Notes: a model not told the origin generated them from the letters alone. Counted from the first letter of the stretch, positions 8,826 through 16,445 are shown. The stretch is DNA of 64,000 nucleotides from Elusimicrobia bacterium GWC2_64_44 (GCA_001799845.1 MGUG01000041.1:124001-188000); one strand, 5' to 3'. A program made the numbers and translations.

Positions 8826-10076
8826 CTAGTTCTCGAAGCCGGGGTACATGGGGAAGCCGGCGCAGAGCTGCTTGACCTGCTCCTTGATGCCCTTGAGCGC
8901 TTTGTCGTCGGAGGCGTGCGTGATGGCCTCGTCGAACAAACCGGCGATGACGGCGATCTGCTTCTCCTTCATGCCGCGCGTCGTGACGGCCGGGGTGCCC
9001 AGGCGCACGCCGCTGGTGATCATCGGCTTCTGCGGGTCGTAGGGGATGGTGTTCTTGTTCACCGTGATCCCGGCCTTGTCCAGCGCCTTCTCGGCGTCGA
9101 GGCCGGTGATGTTCTTGGCGCGCAGGTCCACGCTCAGCAGGTGGCAGTCGGTGCCGCCGCTGACGATGCGGTAGCCGCGGCCCTGCAGCTCGCGGGAGAG
9201 CTTGCGGGCGTTCTTCAAGACCTGCGTCTGGTACTCCTTGAACTTCGGGGAGAGCGCTTCCTTGAAGCAGATGGCCTTGCCGGCGATGGCGTGCATCAGC
9301 GGGCCGCCCTGGTTGCCGGGGAAGTTGGTGCGGTCCACGGCCCTGGCGTAGGGGGCTTTGCACATTACCAGGCCGCCGCGCGGGCCGCGCAGGGTCTTGT
9401 GGGTGGTGGTGGTCATGATGTCGGCGTATTCCGCCGGCGACGGGTAAATGCCCGCGGCGATGAGGCCGGCGTAGTGGGCGATGTCGGTGACCAGGAAGCA
9501 TTTCCAGGCGTCGGCCGCGCGCTTGATGCGGGCCCAGTCCCATTTGCGGGAGTAGTTGGAGGCGCCCGCCATGATGAGCTTGGGGCGGAACTTCTCTATG
9601 TCCTTCTCCATCTTCTCGTAGTCGATGAGCTCGGTCTCCTGGCTGACGTCGATGGTGACGATCTTGAAGTAGAGGCCGGAGAAGTTGAGCGGGTGGCCGT
9701 GGGAGAGGTGGCCGCCGTGGGAGAGGTTGAGGCCCATCACGGTGTCGCCGGGCTTTATCAGGGAGAGATAGGCGGCTATGTTGGCCTGGGTGCCGGAGTG
9801 GGGCTGGACGTTGGCGTGATCGACGCCGAAGAGCTTCTTGGCGCGGTCGATGGCCAGCTTCTCTACTACGTCGACGTGTTCGCAGCCGCCGTAATAGCGC
9901 TTGCCCGGGTAGCCCTCGGCGTACTTGTTGGTGAGGACGGAACCGAGCGCTTCGAGGACGGGGCGGGAGGTGTAGTTCTCGGAGGCGATGAGCTCCAGGT
10001 TGTTCTGCTGGCGCAGCACTTCGCCCTTTATGGCCTGGTAGAGAGAGGGATCGTTCTTTTTAATCTCGTCGTACAT
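8826..10076 (-). CDS. glyA: serine hydroxymethyltransferase
   Basis: At 416 residues this is the normal bacterial GlyA length. It has the N-terminal NNLELIASENYTSRPVLEALGS block, YAEGYPGKRYYGGCEHVD (PLP and folate site), the aspartate motif VTDIAHYAGLIAAG, and the PLP-lysine segment T-T-T-T-H-K-T-L-R-G-P-R-G-G. It interconverts serine and glycine while loading methylene-tetrahydrofolate. A GGAG ribosome-binding site precedes the ATG. The upstream phosphatase gene overlaps its start by 17 bases, so it is probably last in the minus-strand operon HD-GYP, rsmI, phosphatase, glyA. Confidence 0.97.
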   Translation of the reverse strand: MYDEIKKNDPSLYQAIKGEVLRQQNNLELIASENYTSRPVLEALGSVLTNKYAEGYPGKRYYGGCEHVDVVEKLAIDRAKKLFGVDHANVQPHSGTQANIAAYLSLIKPGDTVMGLNLSHGGHLSHGHPLNFSGLYFKIVTIDVSQETELIDYEKMEKDIEKFRPKLIMAGASNYSRKWDWARIKRAADAWKCFLVTDIAHYAGLIAAGIYPSPAEYADIMTTTTHKTLRGPRGGLVMCKAPYARAVDRTNFPGNQGGPLMHAIAGKAICFKEALSPKFKEYQTQVLKNARKLSRELQGRGYRIVSGGTDCHLLSVDLRAKNITGLDAEKALDKAGITVNKNTIPYDPQKPMITSGVRLGTPAVTTRGMKEKQIAVIAGLFDEAITHASDDKALKGIKEQVKQLCAGFPMYPGFEN

Positions 10077-10566
10077 TTGTTTCTCCTTGTGGCGGCGGGG
10101 CCGCTATCCTTATTTTACTTTTTTTCAGCTTTCCCAGCGCGGCCTTGACCGCCGCCTTGATGAGCTTGAAGACCTCGAAGTAAAAAAAATCGTCGCGGCC
10201 GTAGGGGTCCGCTATGTCGTCGTGCCCGAAGCCCGCGTACTCCACCAGCGTCAGCGTTTTTTTTGCCGCCCGGGGGTAGCGCGCTATGATGTCGGCCTTG
10301 TGGGCGGCGGTCATGGCCAGCACCAGGTCGTGGCTCTTTATGAGCTTGCCGGTCAGCGGGACCGGCACGTGCTTAAAATCTTTTATCCCTTCTTTGGCCA
10401 GCAGGTCGGCCACGGCTTTTGGTTGGCGAATGTCCGGGGAGGCTTCCAGGCCTGCCGAGAAAAAATTTATCTTAAGCTTTTCGTCGGAGGCAAGCTTGGC
10501 GGCGTAATAATGGGCCAGCACCGAGCGGCAGGTGTTGCCGGTGCAGACGAAGAGCACTTTTTTCAC
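10060..10566 (-). CDS. low-molecular-weight protein-tyrosine/arginine phosphatase family protein
   Basis: Translated from the GTG at 10566, this 168-residue protein starts VKKVLFVCTGNTCRS, the P-loop CxGNxCRS of the LMW phosphatase fold. The later IADPYGRDD supplies the general-acid D-P motif. It lacks arsenate-reductase-specific cysteines that I can recognise, so a protein phosphatase (YwlE/Wzb-like) is more likely than ArsC. A longer in-frame upstream stretch is Arg/Gly-rich shadow translation and is not included. The start overlaps the rsmI stop by four bases (GTGA), and the end overlaps glyA. A Ser/Arg-phosphate substrate is possible in the YwlE subgroup; this is not decided by sequence. 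Confidence 0.85.
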   Translation of the reverse strand: MKKVLFVCTGNTCRSVLAHYYAAKLASDEKLKINFFSAGLEASPDIRQPKAVADLLAKEGIKDFKHVPVPLTGKLIKSHDLVLAMTAAHKADIIARYPRAAKKTLTLVEYAGFGHDDIADPYGRDDFFYFEVFKLIKAAVKAALGKLKKSKIRIAAPPPQGETNVRRD

Positions 10567-11279
10567 GGCAGGTCCCCGCCGGGCTCGGGGCCTTCCGGCT
10601 CTTCTTCTACGGAGTCGGACGGGCGCAGCAGTACCACCACTTCGCCTTTGACCTCTCCGGCGGCTTCCACTTTGGCTATGGTCTCGTCTATCAGCGCGCC
10701 GGTCCACTCCTCGTAGATCTTGCTGATCTCGCGGGCGACTATGGCGGTCAGGCCGGGGCCGAACTCTTCGCGCGCGAGCGCGAGGAATTTCTTCAGCCGG
10801 TAGGGGGATTCAAAAAGGATGACGGTCTTCTTCAGCTCGAAGGCGGCTTTAAGGGCTTTGACTATCTTGCCGCGCGAGCGGGGCAGGAAGCCGAGGAAAA
10901 CGAAGGAATCGCAAGGCAGGCCGGAGCCGGCGGCCGCGGCTATCACGGCGGACGGGCCCGGCAGCGCCGTGACCTTGGTGCCGGTAGAGCGCGCGAGCGC
11001 CACCAGCTTGCGGCCCGGGTCGGAGATGCACGGCGAGCCGCCGTCGGTGACCAGCGCGGCGCTTTTGCCGCTGCGCAGCCAGGCCATGGCGCCGGCCACG
11101 GATTTCTCGTCATGCTCGTTGTAGCGGAATAGTTTTTTCTGCAGGCCGAAATGGTTGAGCAGGTTGACGGTGCGGCGGGTGTCCTCGCAGAACACGGCGT
11201 CGACCTCTTTGAGCGCCTCCAGCGCGCGCAAAGTGATGTCCTTTAAGTTGCCTATCGGGGTGGGGACGATGAAAAGCAT
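10563..11279 (-). CDS. rsmI: 16S rRNA (cytidine-1402-2'-O)-methyltransferase
   Basis: This 238-residue protein opens MLFIVPTPIGNLKDITLRAL, the RsmI signature. It also contains DAVFCEDTRRTVNLLNHF, VTDGGSPCISDPGRKLV (SAM-binding) and TALPGPSAV. It methylates the ribose of C1402 in the 16S decoding centre. At the C-terminus it has a short acidic tail (EEEPEGPEPGGDLP) beyond the family core. Its ATG shares a base with the HD-GYP stop (TAATG) and its stop overlaps the phosphatase start, so all four genes are coupled. Confidence 0.95.
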   Translation of the reverse strand: MLFIVPTPIGNLKDITLRALEALKEVDAVFCEDTRRTVNLLNHFGLQKKLFRYNEHDEKSVAGAMAWLRSGKSAALVTDGGSPCISDPGRKLVALARSTGTKVTALPGPSAVIAAAAGSGLPCDSFVFLGFLPRSRGKIVKALKAAFELKKTVILFESPYRLKKFLALAREEFGPGLTAIVAREISKIYEEWTGALIDETIAKVEAAGEVKGEVVVLLRPSDSVEEEPEGPEPGGDLP

Positions 11280-12508
11280 TACTTCGCGAACTCGGGCCAG
11301 CCGTCCTTCTCGAGCTTCAGGAAGGCGGTCACCACCTGCGGGTCGAACTGCTTGCCCGAGCCCTTGACCAGTTGGTCCTCGGCTATCGCGACGGAGAGGG
11401 CCTTGCGGTACGGGCGGTCGCTGCGCATGGCGTCCCACGCGTCTATGGTGGCCACTATGCGCGCGCCCAGCGGGATCTCCTCGCCTTTGAGGCCTTCGGG
11501 GTAGCCCATGCCGTTGAACCATTCCTGGTGGTACAGCACCATCTGCGAGACCGGGCCGAGGAAATGGATGGGGGAGAGGATCTGGTAGCCGATGGCCGGG
11601 TGCTTCTTGATCTCGTCGTACTCCTCGGTGGTGAGCTTGCCCGGCTTGGAGAGGATAGCCCCGTCTATGCCGATCTTGCCGATATCGTGCAGGAGCGCCG
11701 CGTACTCGACGTAGCGCAGCATCTGCGCCGGCATGTGCAGCTCTTCGGCGAGGCGGCGGGCCTTCTGCCGCGCGCGGCCGGCGTGGTCGCCGGTGTAGGA
11801 GTCCTTGGCGTCTATCACGCGCGCGAGCGTCTGCACCATCTCCAGGTAGAAGTTCTCGAGGCTCTCGTAAAGCTTTATGTTCTCCAGCGTTATGGCGGTC
11901 TCGCCGGCCAGCAGCGTCAGGAACTTCAGGTCGTAGTCGGTGAAGGATTCTTTCTCGCGGGAGAGGTGGAGGTTGAGCACGCCGAAGGGCTTTTCTTTGA
12001 GCTTCAGCGGGATGGCGATGAACGGGTCCTTCTGCTCTTCCTTGCCGATGAAATCCTTGTACTGGTTGTTCTGCGCCGGATCGGTGACGAAGATGGTCTC
12101 GCCGGTCTGGAACGCGCGGCCGGCGATGCCCAGGCCGGGCTTGATGCGGGTGCTCTCTATTACCTCTTTGGAAATGTTCCTGGAGGCGCAGATGCGCAGC
12201 TCGTCGGCCTGGACGTCGTGGATCATCAGCGAGCCGCGCGGGGAGCTGATCAGGTCGCAGGCGGATTCCACCACGGTCTGGTAGAACTCCTCCTTCTTGA
12301 TCTGGCCGGCGTTGACTATTCCTATCTCGTGGATGGTCAGCAGGCTCGTCAGCAGCTCGTCGAACTTGCTCCAGGTGGTCTTAAGCGAGGCCTCGCTGCC
12401 GCTGTCCTCCGAGGAGGGCTTGTCCAGCTTAAGGTTATAGATCTTGCTCAGCAGGGCGCCGATGAGGAAAAGGAGAATGACTATCACCAGCGAGAGCAGG
12501 TATATCAT
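11279..12508 (-). CDS. GAF and HD-GYP domain protein (probable cyclic-di-GMP phosphodiesterase)
   Basis: The 409-residue protein has one N-terminal membrane segment (1-21), a linker, a GAF sensor domain (about 70-215) and an HD-GYP domain (about 222-405). In the latter, DAKDSYTGDHAGRARQ, ALLHDIGKIGI and HPAIGYQIL are intact. The GYP segment reads HQEWFNGMGYPEGLKGEEIP, with Asn where many members have Asp, and the GYP triad is kept. These proteins hydrolyse cyclic di-GMP; the metal ligands look complete, so activity is likely. A -10 box seven bases before the ATG suggests a leaderless message. The gene diverges from dapB and leads the operon down to glyA. Confidence 0.88.
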   Translation of the reverse strand: MIYLLSLVIVILLFLIGALLSKIYNLKLDKPSSEDSGSEASLKTTWSKFDELLTSLLTIHEIGIVNAGQIKKEEFYQTVVESACDLISSPRGSLMIHDVQADELRICASRNISKEVIESTRIKPGLGIAGRAFQTGETIFVTDPAQNNQYKDFIGKEEQKDPFIAIPLKLKEKPFGVLNLHLSREKESFTDYDLKFLTLLAGETAITLENIKLYESLENFYLEMVQTLARVIDAKDSYTGDHAGRARQKARRLAEELHMPAQMLRYVEYAALLHDIGKIGIDGAILSKPGKLTTEEYDEIKKHPAIGYQILSPIHFLGPVSQMVLYHQEWFNGMGYPEGLKGEEIPLGARIVATIDAWDAMRSDRPYRKALSVAIAEDQLVKGSGKQFDPQVVTAFLKLEKDGWPEFAK

Positions 12509-12515
12509 TATAAAG

Positions 12516-12521
12516 AGAATA
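12516..12521 (-). promoter_or_regulatory. -10 box, leaderless start of HD-GYP gene
   Basis: On the minus strand TATTCT lies 7 bases before the ATG at 12508, so the transcript should begin at about the start codon. A -35 box is not obvious. Confidence 0.5.
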
Positions 12522-12565
12522 GCAAAGCGGGGCGGGGGAAGGCAACGGAAGGCGGGCGGGCGTTA

Positions 12566-12594
12566 TTGTGCGATGAATATATAAAGTTTATAAT
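12566..12594 (+). promoter_or_regulatory. sigma-70-type promoter of dapB, leaderless
   Basis: TTGTGC, a 17-base spacer and a perfect TATAAT end 7 bases before the dapB ATG at 12602. A start point 7-8 bases after the -10 falls on the initiation codon. No ribosome-binding site exists. This is the cleanest leaderless promoter in the window. Confidence 0.75.
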
Positions 12595-12601
12595 AAGTTT
12601 A

Positions 12602-13315
12602 ATGAAAAGACCCCTTAAGGTGCTTGTCTGCGGGGCGGCCGGCCGCATGGGCCGCGCCGTGCGGGCTGAAATAGAGGCCGATCCGGCTTTCGCCTACGCC
12701 GGCGGGGTGGAGCACGAGGCCGGGGCGTCCGCCGAGGGCCCCGGGGCCTTCGCCGGGCTGCTTGCCGCCGCGGACGCGGTGGTGGATTTCTCGGCGCCCG
12801 CGGCCGCCTGCGGCTACGCCGCCGCCTGCGCCAAGGCCCGGGTGCCTTTCGTGACCGGCACCACGGGGTTCTCCAAACCCCAGCTGGCCGCGCTGCGCGC
12901 CGCCGGCCGTAAAACGCCGGTCTTCTTCTCGCCCAATATGAGCCCCGCGGTCAACCTGACCTTTGCACTGGCGGCGCTGGCGGCGGCCCGGCTGAAAAAT
13001 TTCGATATCCATATCCATGAGGCGCACCATACCGCCAAGAAGGACGCGCCGTCCGGCACCGCGCTGCGCTACGCCGAGCGGATAGCCGCCGCGCGCGGCG
13101 GGGCCCTGCCGCCCATCAGCAGCGTCCGCGCCGGCGACATAGTGGGCGACCACACGGTGCTCTACGCCGGGCCGCACGAGCGGGTGGAACTACGCCACAT
13201 GGCGCATTCCCGCGCGGTGTTCGCGGCCGGAGCGCTGAAGGCCGCCGCCTGGCTGGCGGGCAAAAAGCCCGGCTTCTACGATTACGCCGACCTGCTGGAC
13301 CTTAAGGGCTTTTAG
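12602..13315 (+). CDS. dapB: 4-hydroxy-tetrahydrodipicolinate reductase
   Basis: This 237-residue protein has the NAD(P)H-binding start VLVCGAAGRMGRAV, DFSAP at about 62-66, and the catalytic signature EAHHTAKKDAPSGTA (140-154, with H142/H143 and K146). It reduces the dihydrodipicolinate precursor in lysine and diaminopimelate synthesis. At 237 residues it is slightly short of the E. coli form (273), mainly through shorter N-terminal loops. The start at the ATG 12602 is fixed by MKRPLKVLVCGAAG and by the promoter immediately upstream. The gene stands apart from other lysine genes. Confidence 0.95.
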   Translation: MKRPLKVLVCGAAGRMGRAVRAEIEADPAFAYAGGVEHEAGASAEGPGAFAGLLAAADAVVDFSAPAAACGYAAACAKARVPFVTGTTGFSKPQLAALRAAGRKTPVFFSPNMSPAVNLTFALAALAAARLKNFDIHIHEAHHTAKKDAPSGTALRYAERIAAARGGALPPISSVRAGDIVGDHTVLYAGPHERVELRHMAHSRAVFAAGALKAAAWLAGKKPGFYDYADLLDLKGF

Positions 13316-13333
13316 GCCCGCAACGGAGACTTT

Positions 13334-14281
13334 ATGAGCAAAGTTGAACTTCTGAACTGGTTCTTATTCGCGCTGGCCGTACTGGCCGGCGTGATAGTGT
13401 ATATGGCCTACGGCAAGAGCTCGGCTATCATCCAGCCGGCCCGCAAGGGCGTATTGGCCTTCACGCCCGACAACTACAAGCTGGCGCATGAGGCGGTGGA
13501 GTTCGCCACCGCCGACGGCGTGCGGCTGAAGGGCTGGTTCATCCCGGCGCCCGGCGGCGAGAGCGGCCGCACCATAATTTTCTGCCACGGCTGGGGCTCC
13601 AACCGCGGCGAGGCGCTGCGCGACACCTGGTTCCTGGCCGAGCAGGGCTTCAACCTGCTCTACTTCGATTTCCGCGCCTCCGGCGAGAGCAAGGGCAATG
13701 TGTCCAGCGTGGGCTACCTGGAAACGCGCGACTTCGACGCGGCCTACGAGTTCCTGAAGACTAACCGCCCGCAGGCCGCCGAGGCGGTAGGCGTGTACGG
13801 CGTCTCCATGGGCGGCGCGGTGGCGGTCTACTCAGCCGCGAAATACCCGGAGCTGGCCTGCGTGCTCGCCGAGAGCACCTTCCTTTCGTATAAGCAGGTG
13901 GTGGCCAACTGGAGCTGGCGCCGCCTCAAGACGCCGTTTTTTCCGCTGGTCTGGCTCACGCTGTTCTTCGTGCGCCGCAAGCTGAAGGCGGACCCGGAAC
14001 CCTACAGCCCGCTCTACAACGCCCCCAGGGTGAAGGTCCCGGCGCTGTTCATCGACGGCGATAACGACGACCTGGTGCCGGTGCCGGACGCCGAGCGGCT
14101 CTTCGGGCTCTGCGGCTCGGAGCGCAAGCAGATGTGGGTGGTGGCCGGCGCCTCGCACGCTAAGTGCGCCGAGGTGGGCGGCGAGGTGTACAAGAGCAAG
14201 ATGTCGGCGTTCTTCGGCGAGTTCCTGACGGAGCCGGAGCCGCCCAAAATGGATCCTCCGCCGGTGGCGGCGAAGGCCTGA
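13334..14281 (+). CDS. membrane-anchored alpha/beta hydrolase (FrsA/YfhR-like, S33-type)
   Basis: A single N-terminal membrane helix (about 8-26) precedes an alpha/beta hydrolase domain. The oxyanion region is FCHGWGSNRGEALRD, the nucleophile elbow is GVSMGG (serine about residue 157), the acid lies in FIDGDNDDLVP and the base in GASHAKC. A charged and proline-rich tail follows. The 315-residue size fits YfhR/BEM46-type hydrolases of unknown substrate, which face the periplasm or cytoplasm depending on anchor orientation. It follows dapB by 18 bases with GGAG nearby and may be cotranscribed with it. Confidence 0.8.
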   Translation: MSKVELLNWFLFALAVLAGVIVYMAYGKSSAIIQPARKGVLAFTPDNYKLAHEAVEFATADGVRLKGWFIPAPGGESGRTIIFCHGWGSNRGEALRDTWFLAEQGFNLLYFDFRASGESKGNVSSVGYLETRDFDAAYEFLKTNRPQAAEAVGVYGVSMGGAVAVYSAAKYPELACVLAESTFLSYKQVVANWSWRRLKTPFFPLVWLTLFFVRRKLKADPEPYSPLYNAPRVKVPALFIDGDNDDLVPVPDAERLFGLCGSERKQMWVVAGASHAKCAEVGGEVYKSKMSAFFGEFLTEPEPPKMDPPPVAAKA

Positions 14282-14314
14282 AAACCGCCTTTTTGGAATT
14301 TCGGAAAATAGCTG

Positions 14315-14343
14315 TTGCATTCTCCGTCGGCATAATGTAGTAT
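14315..14343 (+). promoter_or_regulatory. strong promoter of small basic protein gene
   Basis: TTGCAT, a 17-base spacer and TAGTAT lie about 75 bases before the ATG at 14420. The same TTGCATT start and 17-base spacing recur before the lysine-rich peptide gene at 17826. Confidence 0.65.
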
Positions 14344-14419
14344 TTTCCTATCGCCCCCGACGGGTGCGAAAAATGCCCCGACGAGAACAGTGGGGGGAAG
14401 TTAACGGAGGAAAGTAAAA

Positions 14420-14656
14420 ATGGCTGAAATGATACAGAAAGTTGGTCTGAAGCGTGAGAAGGGTTACCTTTACTTCATCGACAAGAAAGGCGACATCTCC
14501 TGCGCGCTGATGGCTCGCGGCAAAAAGAAGGGCGGCAAAGCCAAGGTCGCCGTGAAGGTCGGCCTGAAGAAAGACAAGGGCTACCTGTACTTCATCGATA
14601 AGAAGGGCAACATCTCCCGCGCCATCATGAAGAATTCCGGCAAGAAAAAGAAGTAA
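14420..14656 (+). CDS. small basic protein with two copies of a GYLYFIDKxG motif
   Basis: This 78-residue, very lysine-rich protein is built from two near-identical units. The first is VGLKREKGYLYFIDKKGDIS (about 8-27) followed by CALM, and the second is VGLKKDKGYLYFIDKKGNIS (about 47-66) followed by RAIM. Each is followed by a Gly/Lys tail (ARGKKKGGKAK and NSGKKKK). From memory, short proteins with a similar K-G-[YF]-L-Y-F-[IV]-D motif occur in some other bacteria without known function. The gene has a strong promoter, a GGAGG ribosome-binding site and a terminator, so it is likely to be highly expressed. Basic composition suggests RNA, DNA or ribosome binding; this is inference. Confidence 0.8.
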   Translation: MAEMIQKVGLKREKGYLYFIDKKGDISCALMARGKKKGGKAKVAVKVGLKKDKGYLYFIDKKGNISRAIMKNSGKKKK

Positions 14657-14674
14657 TCCTTCTTTCTCTTGACG

Positions 14675-14709
14675 AACCGCCCGGCCTCAAAACCGGGCGG
14701 TTTTTTTAT
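14675..14709 (+). terminator. rho-independent terminator
   Basis: A 10-base stem (AACCGCCCGG with CCGGGCGGTT, 14675-14684 and 14693-14702) is followed by a run of seven T. It ends the small basic protein transcript. Confidence 0.9.
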
Positions 14710-14727
14710 GCCCTGCGCGTCGTGCGC

Positions 14728-14854
14728 CGGCCGGGCGGGGAGGGCCCCGTGCTCCTGGGCAGAGGGAAACCGTTGCGCGGTTTCCCCCCACCTTGGGAAT
14801 TTAAGGTGGGGCCCCCCTTCCCCAAAGTCGCACGGAACCCTCCCCGCCCGGCCG
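14728..14854. repeat. multi-hairpin foldback element, 17-bp perfect outer arms
   Basis: Outer arms CGGCCGGGCGGGGAGGG (14728-14744) and its exact complement (14838-14854) enclose two further perfect hairpins. One is GGGAAACCG/CGGTTTCCC (14764-14772, 14778-14786); the other is CCCCACCTT/AAGGTGGGG (14786-14794, 14803-14811). GTGC/GCAC near the arms (14749-14752, 14830-14833) extends the pairing. There is no coding capacity and no T-run. The shape resembles the elements at 16316 and 56996, but the core sequence is different. Confidence 0.8.
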
Positions 14855-14893
14855 TCGCGGAGAGAACGCCGTCTTGGGTATAAAGTTTTATAG

Positions 14894-14899
14894 TAGAAT
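14894..14899 (+). promoter_or_regulatory. -10 box, leaderless start
   Basis: TAGAAT ends 6 bases before the ATG at 14906, with no Shine-Dalgarno sequence. This is the same arrangement as dapB. Confidence 0.5.
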
Positions 14900-14905
14900 T
14901 AAGAT

Positions 14906-15619
14906 ATGAAGAGCCTGATTTTGCTGCTTTTATGCGCTGTGCCCGTTTCGGCGGAGTGGGGGAGGGGCGAGGGGGCCGCGGCGGGGGCGCTGGCGGACTC
15001 GCGGGCCGAGGTGCAGATAATCGGCGGAGCGCCGCTGCTGGAGCTGCTCGCGGCGCGGGACAAGTCAGCGCTGCCGCTGACGATAGGCGGCGTGAACTTT
15101 TTGGCCACGGTGGTTTTCGACGCTGAGTGGGAGACCTGGTTCTCGCTGAAGCCCATAGGCGCGCCGCTGGCCGCCGGGGCCTGGAAAGAGACCGCGCTGG
15201 CCGCCGGCGCCGTCTATAAGCACAAGGGGCTCACGCTCAAGCTGAAGGCAGCGGAAGGAGTGGTCTCTATAGAAAGCTCTACCGGCGAGAAACTGCAGGT
15301 CGCCGTCAATTCCCTTTTTGACCTCGCTTACGAAAAATCGCAGAAGGTCACCTTCGGCGGGATCGTCACCTACGCCGTGTTCCGCAACCTGGAGCCCCTG
15401 GCCGAAAGCGAGGGTACCGTCGCCCTGCGCGTCGGCTCCGACGGCCTTTATTATTATTCCCTCACCCCGGACTCGCTGATAGAGGCCGCGCCCCGCTGGC
15501 TGCTGGCCGTCAACGGCGTGCTTTACGGCCTGCGCGTGGACGCGGCGTCGCTGCTCTTCGTCTCCAAACAGATAGAAATGGCCAAGCCGGCCTTCACACA
15601 GGAGCGCGCCCGCCGCTGA
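14906..15619 (+). CDS. secreted protein of unknown function
   Basis: The 237-residue protein starts with a clear signal peptide (MKSLILLLLCAVPVSA, cleavage about 16/17). The mature part is about 220 residues, alternating hydrophobic and polar in a way that suggests beta structure, for example VAVNSLFDLAYEKSQKVTFG and LYYYSLTPDSLIEAAPRWLL. I recognise no family and see no catalytic motif, cysteine pattern or lipobox. It is a single-gene unit with its own leaderless promoter and terminator. Confidence 0.7.
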   Translation: MKSLILLLLCAVPVSAEWGRGEGAAAGALADSRAEVQIIGGAPLLELLAARDKSALPLTIGGVNFLATVVFDAEWETWFSLKPIGAPLAAGAWKETALAAGAVYKHKGLTLKLKAAEGVVSIESSTGEKLQVAVNSLFDLAYEKSQKVTFGGIVTYAVFRNLEPLAESEGTVALRVGSDGLYYYSLTPDSLIEAAPRWLLAVNGVLYGLRVDAASLLFVSKQIEMAKPAFTQERARR

Positions 15620-15636
15620 GGCCCGCGCAAAAGTGA

Positions 15637-15670
15637 GGGCGGCCCTCCTCGCGGAGGGCCGCCCTTTTTT
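15637..15670. terminator. terminator between convergent genes
   Basis: An 11-base stem (GGGCGGCCCTC at 15637-15647 with its complement at 15654-15664) is followed by TTTTTT. It serves the plus-strand secreted protein gene. Confidence 0.9.
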
Positions 15671-15689
15671 ACTGCGGAAGAACTGAGGC

Positions 15690-16238
15690 TTAAACTTTCT
15701 TACCCTTCTCTTCCAGCCTGGCCTTCAGCTTCTCGGTGCGGGTCTTGCAGCCCTCCGAGAGCTTGTCGGCGTTCTTTATCAGGCAGTCGCGCACACGGCC
15801 CTCGCCGGGTTTGACCTCGCCGCACAGCTTCTGTACGTCGGCCGCGCAGACCTTATTGCCCTTGTTCTTTTTAGCCTTGGCGTTCTTGCCGCCCAGGCCC
15901 CCGCGCATCTTGAAGCCGTTCCTGAAGCCGGCCCCGAAGCCCTGGCCGTACTCGCGCATGCAGGTATTGCCGCCGCGGTTGCCGCGGCGCGCGAACTTGC
16001 CGCCGCGCTTGCCCTTCTTCTCGGCCGCGAGCGTCCGGCGCTCGACGCAGGCCTTGGACAGTTCCTTCTCGTGCTCCTTGAGGCAGGCCGCTACCCGGCC
16101 CTCGCCCGGCTTCACGTCCTTGCAGAACTTGGCCGCGTCTTCCGCGCAGGGCCCTTTGCCCTTCTCGGCCGCCGCGGGCAGGCTCAGCGCCAGGCCCAGG
16201 CCCCCGAGTGTTAAAGCAACCAGTATGTAGTTTTTCAT
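15690..16238 (-). CDS. secreted protein with two GLG1-type Cys-rich repeats
   Basis: A signal peptide (MKNYILVALTLGGLGLALSLPAAA) is followed by two copies of a four-cysteine repeat. The first reads C-AEDAAKF-C-KDVKPGEGRVAA-C-LKEHEKELSKA-C; the second reads C-AADVQKL-C-GEVKPGEGRVRD-C-LIKNADKLSEG-C. This matches the Cys-rich GLG1/FGFR repeat best known from animal Golgi proteins and also found in bacteria. Between them lies a Lys/Arg/Gly-rich stretch with one cysteine. The 182-residue start at 16238 is chosen because AAGGAG sits 7 bases upstream; an ATG two codons earlier sits too close to it. Binding of an anionic ligand is plausible from the charge but unproven. Confidence 0.75.
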   Translation of the reverse strand: MKNYILVALTLGGLGLALSLPAAAEKGKGPCAEDAAKFCKDVKPGEGRVAACLKEHEKELSKACVERRTLAAEKKGKRGGKFARRGNRGGNTCMREYGQGFGAGFRNGFKMRGGLGGKNAKAKKNKGNKVCAADVQKLCGEVKPGEGRVRDCLIKNADKLSEGCKTRTEKLKARLEEKGKKV

Positions 16239-16315
16239 AACCATGCTCCTTTCTTCCGCTCACTGGTACAACGGCCGGCCCCGGCATTTTATTGCATGGC
16301 TCTAGAGCGATGGGG

Positions 16316-16410
16316 TGCCGAGGCATGGCCCGCCGCCCTAATGATAGGCGGTCCGCTCCGGACCTTGGCCCTGCGCCCTAAAATCGCTCGCGACGGGCCA
16401 TGCCTCGGCG
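16316..16410. repeat. foldback repeat, copy 1, with conserved core
   Basis: Outer arms (16316-16332 and 16394-16410) pair over 17 positions with one G-T mismatch. The core (16333-16393) contains hairpins CCGCC/GGCGG (16333-16337, 16347-16351) and GGTCCG/CGGACC (16350-16355, 16359-16364). The core is nearly identical to 57135-57193, while the arms are unrelated in sequence to those of that copy. It lies between the minus-strand Rieske gene end and the Cys-rich protein gene start. No gene fits inside the 207-base gap. Confidence 0.85.
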
Positions 16411-16445
16411 CGCGGACATATCTTATTAGGAAGGGAGTGAATGCG

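Noticed and set aside
10567-10707. Upstream extension of the low-molecular-weight phosphatase.
   Set aside because: The extra residues are Arg/Gly-rich translation of the rsmI gene in another frame; the GTG at 10566 gives the exact family start.
14669-14893. Open frame after the small basic protein.
   Set aside because: It spans a terminator and the foldback element; composition follows the palindromes and no start signal is present.
16333-16393. Core of the foldback repeat considered as a tRNA or known riboswitch.
   Set aside because: It has two short hairpins only, no cloverleaf, and lies after a gene rather than in a leader.
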